NCBI RefSeq assembly: GCF_042219825.1
Contig: NZ_JBHJHQ010000001.1
Coordinates: 248,001 to 312,000 of the forward strand
DNA length: 64,000 nucleotides
DNA from: JBHJHP01 sp042219825
GTDB taxonomy: Bacteria > Bacteroidota > Bacteroidia > Bacteroidales > UBA5342
Reading direction: 5' to 3'
Positions within the stretch are counted from its first letter, which is position 1. Each line of letters starts with the position of its first letter. The position numbers and the translations under genes are program-made. Positions 16,813 to 24,912 of the stretch are shown here, one piece after another. Below the pieces are notes generated by a model, which saw only the letters and a program-made list of their open reading frames with translations, had not been told where the DNA came from and searched no databases.

Positions 16813-18057
16813 ATGAAAGCATTCATTCATTATTTGAATGATCTGGTATCTGAACAAAAAGATGCCTTTTCAAAATACCAGGATATCCGTTGGATAAATC
16901 CGTATGAAGCCGATGTGTTCCAGATTAAGCGGGATGAGCTTTTGAGCAAAAATCCGGGCCGTTTGTTCAAGGGAACCAAAATATTTCACAATGGCATTTC
17001 CAATGGTTGCTCGTTGTGTGGTAAAGGTATGTGGAGCTGTCTGTTCATAACCGGAAAATGTAATGCCGGCTGTTTTTATTGTCCGGCACCTCAGCAGACC
17101 GATGAACTACCAACATCGCAGGGATTAACATTTGAAACGCCGGAAGCCTATGCGGAATACGTCAATTATTTCGGTTTTAAAGGCGTAAGTTTCAGCGGAG
17201 GCGAACCTTTGTTGTATTTTGAACGGACGCTGGAATATCTTAAAGCGGTACGTTCCATGTGTGATCCGGATATTTATATCTGGCTTTATACAAACGGAAT
17301 TCTTGCCAGCGAAGAAAAGTTCCGGTTGCTGGCTGAGGCAGGATTGAACGAAATACGGTTCGATATAGGTGCAACCCGCTATTCACTTGAAAATGTGAAG
17401 AAAGCTAGCGGAATTATACCAACGGTAACCATTGAGATTCCTTCAGTTCCGGAAGAAAAGAATCTCATAATAGAGCTTTTACCTGATTTGGTGAAGGTCG
17501 GTGTCAAACATCTGAATCTGCATCAGTTGCGGTTGACGGATCACAATGCTGCTAAATTGCTTAAACGGAATTACACTTACATTCCGGCAGAAAAGCCTGT
17601 TGTACTGGAATCGGAGCTGGCGGCACTCGAAATTATTGATTATGCCAGAGATAATCAGATTGATATTGGGATCAATTACTGCTCGTTTTATTTTAAAAAC
17701 CGGTTTCAGAAAGCCGGTTTCAGAACGCGTGTAAATACTGCGATGGGTGTCACCGGTGATATGCTCACTGAAAAAGGAAATATACGTCTGATTAGTGCTG
17801 ATGCTGTTCAGTACAGTAGCTATTTTGTTAAAGATAAAAGCGATATGTCTGCTTCGGATCATACGACATTAAAACTTGCCGGTAAAACATATCATGTGTA
17901 TCGGTCACCGGTAACGCAAGCTGTGAAATTTATGGAACATCAACAGCCGGATATCGTAAAACTAACAACAGAGGAGCCGGACCAAATTCCCGATGACCCC
18001 GTATTGTTTAAAATCTGGCAGAATGAATATATTGAAACGAATTTAAGAGATTACTAA
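16813..18057 (+). CDS. Radical SAM protein
   Basis: The 4Fe-4S/SAM motif CNAGCFYC lies at residues 83-90 (C83, C87, C90), followed by GVSFSGGEPLL, the SAM-binding GGE segment. Just before it, ISNGCSLCGKGMWSC has three more cysteines that could bind metal. After the TIM-barrel half the C-terminal ~150 residues have no recognised SPASM cysteine cluster. The length is 414 residues. The next gene starts 2 bases after the stop and encodes a GNAT-RLAN-ATP-grasp fusion, so the two are certainly co-expressed and probably act on the same molecule. The substrate is unknown; a small peptide or amino acid conjugate is the best guess. Confidence 0.88.
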   Translation: MKAFIHYLNDLVSEQKDAFSKYQDIRWINPYEADVFQIKRDELLSKNPGRLFKGTKIFHNGISNGCSLCGKGMWSCLFITGKCNAGCFYCPAPQQTDELPTSQGLTFETPEAYAEYVNYFGFKGVSFSGGEPLLYFERTLEYLKAVRSMCDPDIYIWLYTNGILASEEKFRLLAEAGLNEIRFDIGATRYSLENVKKASGIIPTVTIEIPSVPEEKNLIIELLPDLVKVGVKHLNLHQLRLTDHNAAKLLKRNYTYIPAEKPVVLESELAALEIIDYARDNQIDIGINYCSFYFKNRFQKAGFRTRVNTAMGVTGDMLTEKGNIRLISADAVQYSSYFVKDKSDMSASDHTTLKLAGKTYHVYRSPVTQAVKFMEHQQPDIVKLTTEEPDQIPDDPVLFKIWQNEYIETNLRDY

Positions 18058-18059
18058 CG

Positions 18060-20024
18060 ATGGAAGTTAAAATTAGCCGTGCATCACTGAATGAATTACA
18101 ATTCCTTGAAGAACTGGAGAAAACATGCTTTATTGAAATTCAACGCAGTTCGCGCAGGATGTTGCGGTTGAGCCTTACAAGCCAGTTTCAGGATGTATTT
18201 CTGATTTCGGTTCAGAACGGGAAAGAAGAAACCTATGCCGGCGCTATGGTGGTGCATTACCACAAACGGACGCTCAGGCTCTATTCCATAGCCATTCTTC
18301 CGCAGTTCAGATCGTTGAAGCTTGGGAAAAAGCTTATGGCCTATTGCTTTGAAAGGGCAGAACTGATGAAGTTCGAAAAAGTTTCGCTGGAAGCCATGGC
18401 ATCAAATAAGTCGCTGATTTCGTGGTACGAACAATTTGGTTTTAAGGTCACAGGTGTTCTCAGCGATTATTATGCTGCAGGTTACGATGCTGTGAAAATG
18501 ATTTACCAGCTTCCGGTACAATCAGAGAAGAGTTCTAAGGAGAATATTATTGTAGTAGATAATCCCGGGCAGTTTAAGTTTGTACCGGATAATATTCAGG
18601 TGGTTCCTGCTAAAAAATATATCAATACCAAAAAATATCAGGAACTTCGGAATGCAAGGATTTTTAACCTGTGCAGTTCCTATAAATATCAAAGTACGGG
18701 CTATTATGTTTCATTGCTGGCATCGGCACGCGACCATCGTGTGGTTCCGAGTGTGACCACCATTGGTGATTTTAAAAATGCTTCGGTCATTAAAAGCATT
18801 TCAACCGAGGTTGATGAATTGATCCAAAAAGCATTTAACGGCATCGCAGAGAAGAAAGTCAGTTTGAATATATATTTTGGTCAAACGGAAGACCGGAGAC
18901 TGAAACAACTGGCCGGTAAGCTCTACATGCTGTTCGAAACGCCTTTGCTTCAGGTCCATTTTGTGAAGGAAGACAACTGGATGATTTACAGGGTTCAACC
19001 GCTAAACGTGAATAAACTTCCGGTTGAGCACAAAGAATTGCTGGAGCAGTTTATGGAAAATTTCTTTTCCAAAAAGCGTTTTCATATTCCGCGACTGAAA
19101 AATTATAAATATGATCTTGCTGTGTTGGTCAATCCGGAGGAAAAAAATCCGCCTTCTAATAAAAAGGCCCTGGAAAAATTTAAGGCTGCGGCAGACAGGG
19201 CCGGTTTTTATATGGAGTACATCACAAAAGATGATATCAACCGTTTGAGTGAATTCGATGCGCTGTTTATCCGCGAGACTACCAATGTAAACGATTATAC
19301 CTACCGTTTCTCCCGAACGGCTTATGCCGAAGGTTTGGTTGTAATTGATGATCCGTGGTCAATTCTGCGGTGTTCCAACAAAATATATTTGTACGAACGC
19401 ATGGTACTGAACCGGATTCCCATTCCGGCTTCCAGGGTTTTGGCAAAAAGCCAGTTTAAACCAACGGATGCCGATGCGCTGGTATATCCGCTGGTGTTAA
19501 AACAACCGGACGGGTCATTTTCAAAGGGAGTAAGTAAGGTTCATAACAAGGAAGAGCTGCAGGAATCACTCAGGATCCTGTTTAAAAAATCAGAATTAAT
19601 CATCGCACAACAGTTTTTGCCATCTGATTTTGACTGGCGTATTGGTATTTTGGATGGACAGCCTTTGTATGCCTGTAAATATTATATGGCCAAGGGACAC
19701 TGGCAAATATATAACTGGAAAGGGAAAAAGGATGATATGGAAGGTATGTCCGAAACATTACCCGTTTCAGAGGTGCCGGAAAAAGTCTTAAAAGTGGCTC
19801 TGAAAGGGGCATCCTTAATGGGGGACGGATTATATGGCGTTGACTTAAAAGAGGTAAACGGAGAAGTCTTCCTGATTGAGATTAATGATAACCCGAATAT
19901 AGATTCCGGGATTGAAGATCTTGTGCTGAAAAAAACGTTGTACGACCGTGTTATGGAATCGTTTTTGAATCGCATAGAGTTGTCGCGAAATATTACCCGT
20001 TTTATTGCTGCCGATCCTGTTTAG
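18060..20024 (+). CDS. GNAT acetyltransferase - RLAN - RimK-like ATP-grasp fusion
   Basis: Three parts are visible in 654 residues. Residues 1-155 are a GNAT domain (SIAILPQFRSLKLGKKLMAY is the acyl-CoA loop; NKSLISWYEQFGFK is the C-terminal signature). Residues ~160-345 match the RimK-like ATP-grasp N-terminal domain (NLCSSYKYQSTGYYVSLLA, then RDHRVVPSV). Residues ~370-650 are ATP-grasp, with RETTNVNDYTYRFS, VLKQPDGSFSKGVSK and the Mg site EVFLIEINDNPNID. RimK-like enzymes join carboxylates to amines, so this protein could both acylate and ligate. Coupled to the radical SAM gene, it suggests a small pathway for a modified peptide-like compound. Confidence 0.9.
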   Translation: MEVKISRASLNELQFLEELEKTCFIEIQRSSRRMLRLSLTSQFQDVFLISVQNGKEETYAGAMVVHYHKRTLRLYSIAILPQFRSLKLGKKLMAYCFERAELMKFEKVSLEAMASNKSLISWYEQFGFKVTGVLSDYYAAGYDAVKMIYQLPVQSEKSSKENIIVVDNPGQFKFVPDNIQVVPAKKYINTKKYQELRNARIFNLCSSYKYQSTGYYVSLLASARDHRVVPSVTTIGDFKNASVIKSISTEVDELIQKAFNGIAEKKVSLNIYFGQTEDRRLKQLAGKLYMLFETPLLQVHFVKEDNWMIYRVQPLNVNKLPVEHKELLEQFMENFFSKKRFHIPRLKNYKYDLAVLVNPEEKNPPSNKKALEKFKAAADRAGFYMEYITKDDINRLSEFDALFIRETTNVNDYTYRFSRTAYAEGLVVIDDPWSILRCSNKIYLYERMVLNRIPIPASRVLAKSQFKPTDADALVYPLVLKQPDGSFSKGVSKVHNKEELQESLRILFKKSELIIAQQFLPSDFDWRIGILDGQPLYACKYYMAKGHWQIYNWKGKKDDMEGMSETLPVSEVPEKVLKVALKGASLMGDGLYGVDLKEVNGEVFLIEINDNPNIDSGIEDLVLKKTLYDRVMESFLNRIELSRNITRFIAADPV

Positions 20025-20080
20025 TACAACTTCATCAACAAATGATTGCCGTTTCTTGTTTTTTCATGAAAAAGGAAGAT

Positions 20081-20494
20081 ATGGCTGAACTGAAAACAAA
20101 ACGGACAGAAAATGATGTAATTGACTTTATTAATACCATCGATGATCAGGAAAAGAAGGCGGATGCATTGGTATTGATGCACATGATGAAAGAAATAACG
20201 GGAGAAGAGCCTGCCATGTGGGGTGAAAGCATCATAGGATTTGGTTCTTACCATTATAAATATGATTCGGGAAGGGAAGGAGACTGGTTCATCACCGGAT
20301 TTTCTCCGAGAAAACAGAGCCTTACAATTTATCTTATTTACGGCGTGGATAAGCTTTACGGCATAAAAGATCTTGGTAAATATAAAACCGGGAAAGCTTG
20401 TTTGTATGTAAAAAGATTGTCAGATGTTAATATGAATGTTCTTCACAACTTGATTTCAGAAACATACATTAAAATGCTGAACAGAAATAAATAA
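20081..20494 (+). CDS. DUF1801 domain protein
   Basis: A YdhG-like DUF1801 protein of 137 residues with the usual signatures: RTENDVIDFINTI, PAMWGESIIGFGSYHY, GDWFITGFSPRKQSLTIYL and KYKTGKACLYVKRL. It is cytoplasmic and the function of the family is unknown. I chose the ATG at 20081 (MAELKTKR) because AGGA precedes it by a few bases and homologous proteins start this way; longer in-frame starts exist at 20042 and 20066. It follows the ATP-grasp gene by 56 bases, but nothing ties it to that pathway. Confidence 0.85.
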   Translation: MAELKTKRTENDVIDFINTIDDQEKKADALVLMHMMKEITGEEPAMWGESIIGFGSYHYKYDSGREGDWFITGFSPRKQSLTIYLIYGVDKLYGIKDLGKYKTGKACLYVKRLSDVNMNVLHNLISETYIKMLNRNK

Positions 20495-20526
20495 CACTAA
20501 ATCCCAAAGCCTGATTATGAGGTTGT

Positions 20527-21198
20527 TTAGTCCTGGTTCATTGTCGACAAAATCTGAGGTGGTTTCAGATAGCGTCTTGCTTTTATTTTTTTGTATTGTG
20601 GTGTTGCTTTAGGTGATTGTTGTACAAAACGGGACCATTCATACAACTGCCAGCCCAAACCTTTATCAATCGTCAGCATATCAATCTGGTGCTCATAGAA
20701 GGTTCGCTTGTTTTCGCTTAAATACCAGACAGCCCGTTTTAATATGCCACCTGCACCAACGCTCCTGTAGTCCAGTATGTGTGCCAGCTCATGGCCAAAC
20801 AGACCAACAGCTGCCTGGTAGTTAACATCTCTGAGTATGATGTTTCCAAATTTATTGTCTTTGTTGATTCGCAGAATATAATCCCGGTTATGTTTCGATT
20901 TGAATATCACAGACCAAATAGTGGGACGCATAGAAAGTGTTGTTTTTATGTTGCCTGTTTTGACCTGGATATGTGATTCTTGTAATTCGGGATAATAGGA
21001 TAAGGCAGTATATAATGCCATTTCATTACGTTCAGGTATCCCCTTTATATTTGGAAATTCTGCTTTCAGGCTGTCTATTTTCTGAACATACAAAGTACTG
21101 TCAATGTACCTGATCAGTTGTACATTGTCTTTTTGTCCGAAAGCAACTAAACTTAATAACGGTAAAACTATGAGCAATATGTAACCTTTCAATCGCAT
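20527..21198 (-). CDS. Secreted protein with HExxH zinc-peptidase motif
   Basis: A signal peptide at residues 1-22 (ending LVAFGQ) is followed by about 200 residues without a recognised domain. GLFGHELAHILDY holds an HExxH motif (HELAH), and about 30 residues later FYEHQIDMLTID offers an acidic third ligand, as in gluzincin-like enzymes. An exported metallopeptidase or a degenerate relative is therefore likely. The start is placed at ATG 21198; an upstream TTG and a second ATG are in frame. It is transcribed alone, converging on the DUF1801 gene. Confidence 0.75.
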   Translation of the reverse strand: MRLKGYILLIVLPLLSLVAFGQKDNVQLIRYIDSTLYVQKIDSLKAEFPNIKGIPERNEMALYTALSYYPELQESHIQVKTGNIKTTLSMRPTIWSVIFKSKHNRDYILRINKDNKFGNIILRDVNYQAAVGLFGHELAHILDYRSVGAGGILKRAVWYLSENKRTFYEHQIDMLTIDKGLGWQLYEWSRFVQQSPKATPQYKKIKARRYLKPPQILSTMNQD

Positions 21199-21275
21199 CA
21201 TCTCCAAACGTGCTCATGCGCAAAATAATAAAAATGAGGAAGAATTAAAACCCGGAGCGCATTTAAATACCTGCG

Positions 21276-21764
21276 CTAATTTATTCCATGGAACATTTCG
21301 CGAAAAAATATCCACGTCATCCAGCCAGAAGCCACCAGCTTTACGCCGGTTCCGAATAAGAAACCTACAAAAGCGCCAAATCCTGCTTTTAAGGCTTTAT
21401 GGCTTTCCTGTCCGGCCATCATTTCACCAATTACTGCTCCGGCAAATGGCCCGATAATGATCCCGAATGGAGGGAAAACAAACATTCCGATAAGCAGTCC
21501 GATTATGCTTCCCCAGACTCCCCATTTGGATCCCCCAAACTTTTTGGTGCCCCAGATAGGAACAAAATTATCCAGTACAGTAACTATTACGGCTATGATC
21601 CCCCAGGTAATCAGTGTATTTTCGTTGATCTGTACATATTTGGTAAAGTGGAGTACGAGAAGGCCAACAAAACTTATCGGTGGTCCCGGAATGCCAGGTA
21701 AAATGCATCCGGCTAATCCAATCAGGATAAGGATAACTCCCAGGCTGCTAAGTAGAATATCCAT
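21276..21764 (-). CDS. DUF456 family membrane protein
   Basis: About 162 residues with four or more hydrophobic helices. The DUF456 signature is visible: GLAGCILPGIPGPPISFVGLL at the N-terminus and the glycine-rich core GSIIGLLIGMFVFPPFGIIIGP followed by GAVIGEM. It is an inner-membrane protein of unknown function. The ATG at 21764 is preferred to an upstream in-frame TTG. Single-gene unit. Confidence 0.88.
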   Translation of the reverse strand: MDILLSSLGVILILIGLAGCILPGIPGPPISFVGLLVLHFTKYVQINENTLITWGIIAVIVTVLDNFVPIWGTKKFGGSKWGVWGSIIGLLIGMFVFPPFGIIIGPFAGAVIGEMMAGQESHKALKAGFGAFVGFLFGTGVKLVASGWMTWIFFREMFHGIN

Positions 21765-21858
21765 TTTTTTCAAACAAAAATAGAATAATTTACAACTCTT
21801 TGTGAATAATTCCGGTTAAATAAACACATCGGATTTACTTTTATTACTTTTGTTTTTT

Positions 21859-22635
21859 ATGTCAAATCAACTGAAAATAACATTTCTGGGAACGGGCACA
21901 TCGCAGGGAATACCGGTGATTGGATGCCGGTGTGATGTCTGTGTTTCGGATGATCCAAGAGATAAGCGGCTGCGTTCTTCTATTCTGGTTCAATACGGAG
22001 AAACGAATGTGGTTATTGATGCAGGACCGGATTTCAGGCAGCAGATGCTCACCTGCGGGATAGATCATATGGATGCATTGATCCTGACACATGAACATAA
22101 GGACCACATTGCCGGAATGGATGATGTGCGTGCTTTTAACCGGATATCGGGTGATGCCGTAAAGGTATACTGCGAGGAGCGGGTGAGTGAGGTGGTAAAG
22201 ACGGAATTCAGTTATGCCTTTAAAAACTTTCGCTATCCGGGCATACCAAAGTTCGATATCCACCTGATTGATGATAAAACTCCCCTGGTTCTTCAGGGTG
22301 AACCGTTTATGCCGGTTCGTTGTATGCACTATAAACTGCCGGTTCTGGGTTTCAGAATCCGGAATTTTGCTTATCTCACAGACCTGAGTTCTATTCCGGA
22401 AAGGGAGATTTCAAAACTGCAAAACCTGGAAGTACTGGTGATTGATGCCTTACGGCATGAACCACATATCTCACATTACAACCTGGAACAGGCCCTGGAA
22501 GTGGTGGAACATTTAAAACCCGGAAAAGCCTATCTGACACATATCAGTCATGGCATGATAAAACACAGTGAGGTATTGAAACAACTGCCGGCAAATGTAG
22601 AACCGGCTTATGACGGATTAAAACTTATACTATAA
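21859..22635 (+). CDS. MBL-fold metallo-hydrolase (PhnP-like)
   Basis: Metallo-beta-lactamase fold hydrolase of 258 residues. It starts KITFLGTGTSQGIPVIGC, typical of the PhnP/cyclic phosphodiesterase-like group. The metal motif is THEHKDH, with the later ligands in YLTDLS and the C-terminal TYLTHISHGM region. Two Cys pairs near the N-terminus (GCRCDVC) match the structural zinc site of PhnP. No phosphonate genes are nearby, so the substrate is open. It starts 2 bases before mazG and is co-transcribed. A TACTTTTG box sits directly upstream (21845-21852). Confidence 0.88.
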   Translation: MSNQLKITFLGTGTSQGIPVIGCRCDVCVSDDPRDKRLRSSILVQYGETNVVIDAGPDFRQQMLTCGIDHMDALILTHEHKDHIAGMDDVRAFNRISGDAVKVYCEERVSEVVKTEFSYAFKNFRYPGIPKFDIHLIDDKTPLVLQGEPFMPVRCMHYKLPVLGFRIRNFAYLTDLSSIPEREISKLQNLEVLVIDALRHEPHISHYNLEQALEVVEHLKPGKAYLTHISHGMIKHSEVLKQLPANVEPAYDGLKLIL

Positions 22636-22636
22636 T

Positions 22637-23422
22637 ATGAGCACAAAGCAGGAACGGATGGATGCATTTGGTGAATTGCTGGACATCATGGACGAATTGC
22701 GTGAGAAATGTCCGTGGGACAGTAAGCAGACCCTGGAAAGCCTCCGTCATTTAACCATTGAAGAGACATACGAACTTTCGGATGCTATTCTGAAAGGCGA
22801 CCTTAAAGAGATAAAAAAGGAATTGGGGGACATTTTACTGCATATTGTGTTTTATGCAAAAATAGGAGAGGAGAAACAGGCCTTTGATATCAAAGATGTG
22901 CTTAACGGCATCTGTGAAAAACTGATTTACCGCCATCCGCACATTTTCGCCGACACAGAAGTGGCAGATGCATCAGAGGTGGAGCGGAACTGGGAAAAGC
23001 TGAAACTCAAGGAAAAGGATGGTAACCGGCGCGTACTGGAAGGTGTTCCCGCGGCGCTGCCTGCGATGATTAAGGCACACCGGATACAGGATAAGGCACG
23101 CGGTGTTGGTTTTGACTGGGATCAGAAAGAACAGGTTTGGGATAAGGTGCGTGAGGAACTGGCTGAACTGGAATTTGAGATTAAGGCCGGTAATGTTACC
23201 GATACAGAAAAAGAATTCGGCGACCTGTTTTTTAGTATGATCAATGCGGCCAGGTTGTACGGAATTGATCCTGAAGCGGCTTTGGAACGAACCAACATCA
23301 AATTCATTCAGCGCTTTAATTACCTGGAGGATCAGACGCTGAAGAAAGGAAAATCACTGAAAGACATGAACCTGGAGGAGATGGATAAAATCTGGGAGGA
23401 AGCCAAGCATAAAGCGCATTGA
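22637..23422 (+). CDS. mazG: Nucleoside triphosphate pyrophosphohydrolase MazG
   Basis: All-alpha NTP pyrophosphatase that removes aberrant nucleotides. Both MazG repeats are present in 261 residues: CPWDSKQTLESLRHLTIEE with EELYE-like EETYELSDAI and KELGDILLHIVF, and a second site with EELAELEFEI and EKEFGDLFFSMIN. The HRIQDKARGVGFDW segment is diagnostic. It is translated from 1 base after the MBL hydrolase and 1 base before the small gene downstream. Confidence 0.96.
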   Translation: MSTKQERMDAFGELLDIMDELREKCPWDSKQTLESLRHLTIEETYELSDAILKGDLKEIKKELGDILLHIVFYAKIGEEKQAFDIKDVLNGICEKLIYRHPHIFADTEVADASEVERNWEKLKLKEKDGNRRVLEGVPAALPAMIKAHRIQDKARGVGFDWDQKEQVWDKVREELAELEFEIKAGNVTDTEKEFGDLFFSMINAARLYGIDPEAALERTNIKFIQRFNYLEDQTLKKGKSLKDMNLEEMDKIWEEAKHKAH

Positions 23423-23423
23423 A

Positions 23424-23684
23424 ATGAAAAAACTCGACCCCACACCGTTTGGTTTAAACAGCAGAACAGATTTACAACAGGTTGATGAGCGTACTATTGC
23501 CATTGTGAAGAAGATTAAAAGCCGGATCATTAGAAAGGATGCGGAAAAAATTGTGGCTATGGCTGAAACAATTCAGGAAAAAGAGCCGGGACAGAAAGTC
23601 ATCCTGGTTTGTACATCCAATATCTGTTCCAAGTCTAAAGCCTTGCTGAAGGAAAAAAATATTGACATACAAATTGAAGAATAA
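23424..23684 (+). CDS. Small hypothetical protein downstream of mazG
   Basis: 86 residues, not recognised. The tight spacing to mazG (1 base) and the basic, lysine-rich helix (IAIVKKIKSRIIRKDAEKIV) followed by a beta-alpha unit (QKVILVCTSNICSKSKALL) suggest a real gene. Two cysteines lie seven residues apart in the last third. Likely cytoplasmic. Confidence 0.6.
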   Translation: MKKLDPTPFGLNSRTDLQQVDERTIAIVKKIKSRIIRKDAEKIVAMAETIQEKEPGQKVILVCTSNICSKSKALLKEKNIDIQIEE

Positions 23685-23886
23685 TTTAGGTAAATTGTGT
23701 TGATAATGACACAATGCTGTAATGTCATCTTAAAATCAGCACGTTACATTTGTACTGTATTAAAGGGATTGGCATTACAATTGCAATTAAACGAATTGGG
23801 AGTTCAGGCGTGGATTCCCTTTTTTTGTCATTCTCCAAAGCTTCAGCGAAGGAGTATATCAGTCGTTAGTCGTGAAATGTGACGGG

Positions 23887-24363
23887 TTTCAAGTTACGAG
23901 TTACAAGTTACAAGTTACAGGTGACAGGTTACGAGTTACAAGTTACGACTGCTGACTTACAAATGAATAATGGAGCATGCCTTGTAGGGCATTTTGACTC
24001 TTAGTATGCGGTGTTCCTCTCCTTATTAATGACTTCCAAAGAACATCTGTGAAACTCCGCGATTTAATCGGCGTATATCCGCGAGAAATTTGGTGTGTAA
24101 ATCGTGAGACGTGACAGGTTACGAGTTACGAGTTACAAGTTACAAGTTACAAGTTACAAGTTACGACTCCTGACTTACAAATGAATAATGGAGCATGCCT
24201 TGTAGGGCATTTTGACTCTTAGTATGCGGTGTTCCTCTCCTTATTAATGACTTCCAAAGAACATCTGTGAAACTCCGCGATTTAATCTGCGTATATCCGC
24301 GAGAAATTTGGTGTGTATATCGTAAGACGAGAAACGTGACTGGTTACGCGTTACAAGTTACGA
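23887..24363. repeat. Heptamer (AAGTTAC/GAGTTAC) simple-repeat tracts
   Basis: Short tandem tracts of a 7-base unit, AAGTTAC with GAGTTAC and CAGGTTAC variants, at about 23890-23948, 24114-24166 and 24341-24363. They lie between the copies of the larger tandem repeat. The inverse unit (AACTTAT/AACTTGT) forms another tract at 41823-41876. Confidence 0.8.
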
Positions 24364-24503
24364 CTGCTGACTTACAAATGAATAATGGAGCATGCCTTGT
24401 AGGGCATTTTGACTCTTAGTATGCGGTGTTCCTCTCCTTATTAATGACTTCCAAAGAACATCTGCGAAAATCTGCGATTTAATCGGCGTATATCTGCGAG
24501 AAA
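23947..24503. repeat. Three tandem copies of a ~145-150-bp noncoding repeat
   Basis: Near-identical units start with GACT(G/C)CTGACTTACAAATG at 23947, 24165 and 24362, with spacings of 218 and 197 bases. They share GGAGCATGCCTTGTAGGGCA and a tail of the GCGATTTAATCGGCG type. They are separated by heptamer tracts, have no coding potential, and the period is far too long for a CRISPR. Confidence 0.9.
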
Positions 24504-24912
24504 ATAATGTGTTGTGAACCGCCACAACTCCCGTATCACGAATTACGGCTTACGACTTACGAGGACAAAGTCTCCCGGCTACGTCAGCGAGAACATCCAA
24601 TTTCATTCGAAACCCAAAGAAGCAATTCTTCATTCTTCATTCTTCATTTTTCACTTAAATAATTAATTCTTCATTTAAAATGCTTACTTTTAGCGTGATA
24701 AAAATGAAATGAACCCGTTCCTGTTTGGATTAGCCTGATAGTAATATGATTTACGTTACAACATATACGTACCCCATAAAAAGTGGAAAATAAAGCATAA
24801 CAGAATTCGGCTTTATAACCCTGATTTGGTAGATAGGCTGAATGAATACCAGTATATATACTAGTTGGCGGCCATGCTGAGAATTGACTATTAAACATAA
24901 TAAACTCTATCT
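24504..24912. other. Repeat-rich leader before the PD-(D/E)XK gene
   Basis: Contains TTCATTC pentads/heptads (24622-24660) and a segment at 24670-24870 that is closely related to 33395-33590, which precedes an unrelated gene. The first 79 bases of the two copies (24670-24748 and 33395-33473) are nearly identical. Confidence 0.7.

Noticed and set aside
18060..20024. Fusion read as plain RimK ribosomal protein S6 ligase
   Set aside because: The N-terminal GNAT and RLAN domains, the length of 654 residues and the radical SAM partner do not fit RimK.
23697..23882. 61-residue ORF after the mazG neighbour
   Set aside because: Runs into repeat DNA and shows no protein-like pattern; likely chance.
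23947..24503. Tandem repeats considered as a CRISPR array
   Set aside because: Units are about 145-150 bases and nearly identical with only 50-70-base simple-repeat gaps; there are no short repeats with unique spacers and no cas genes nearby.
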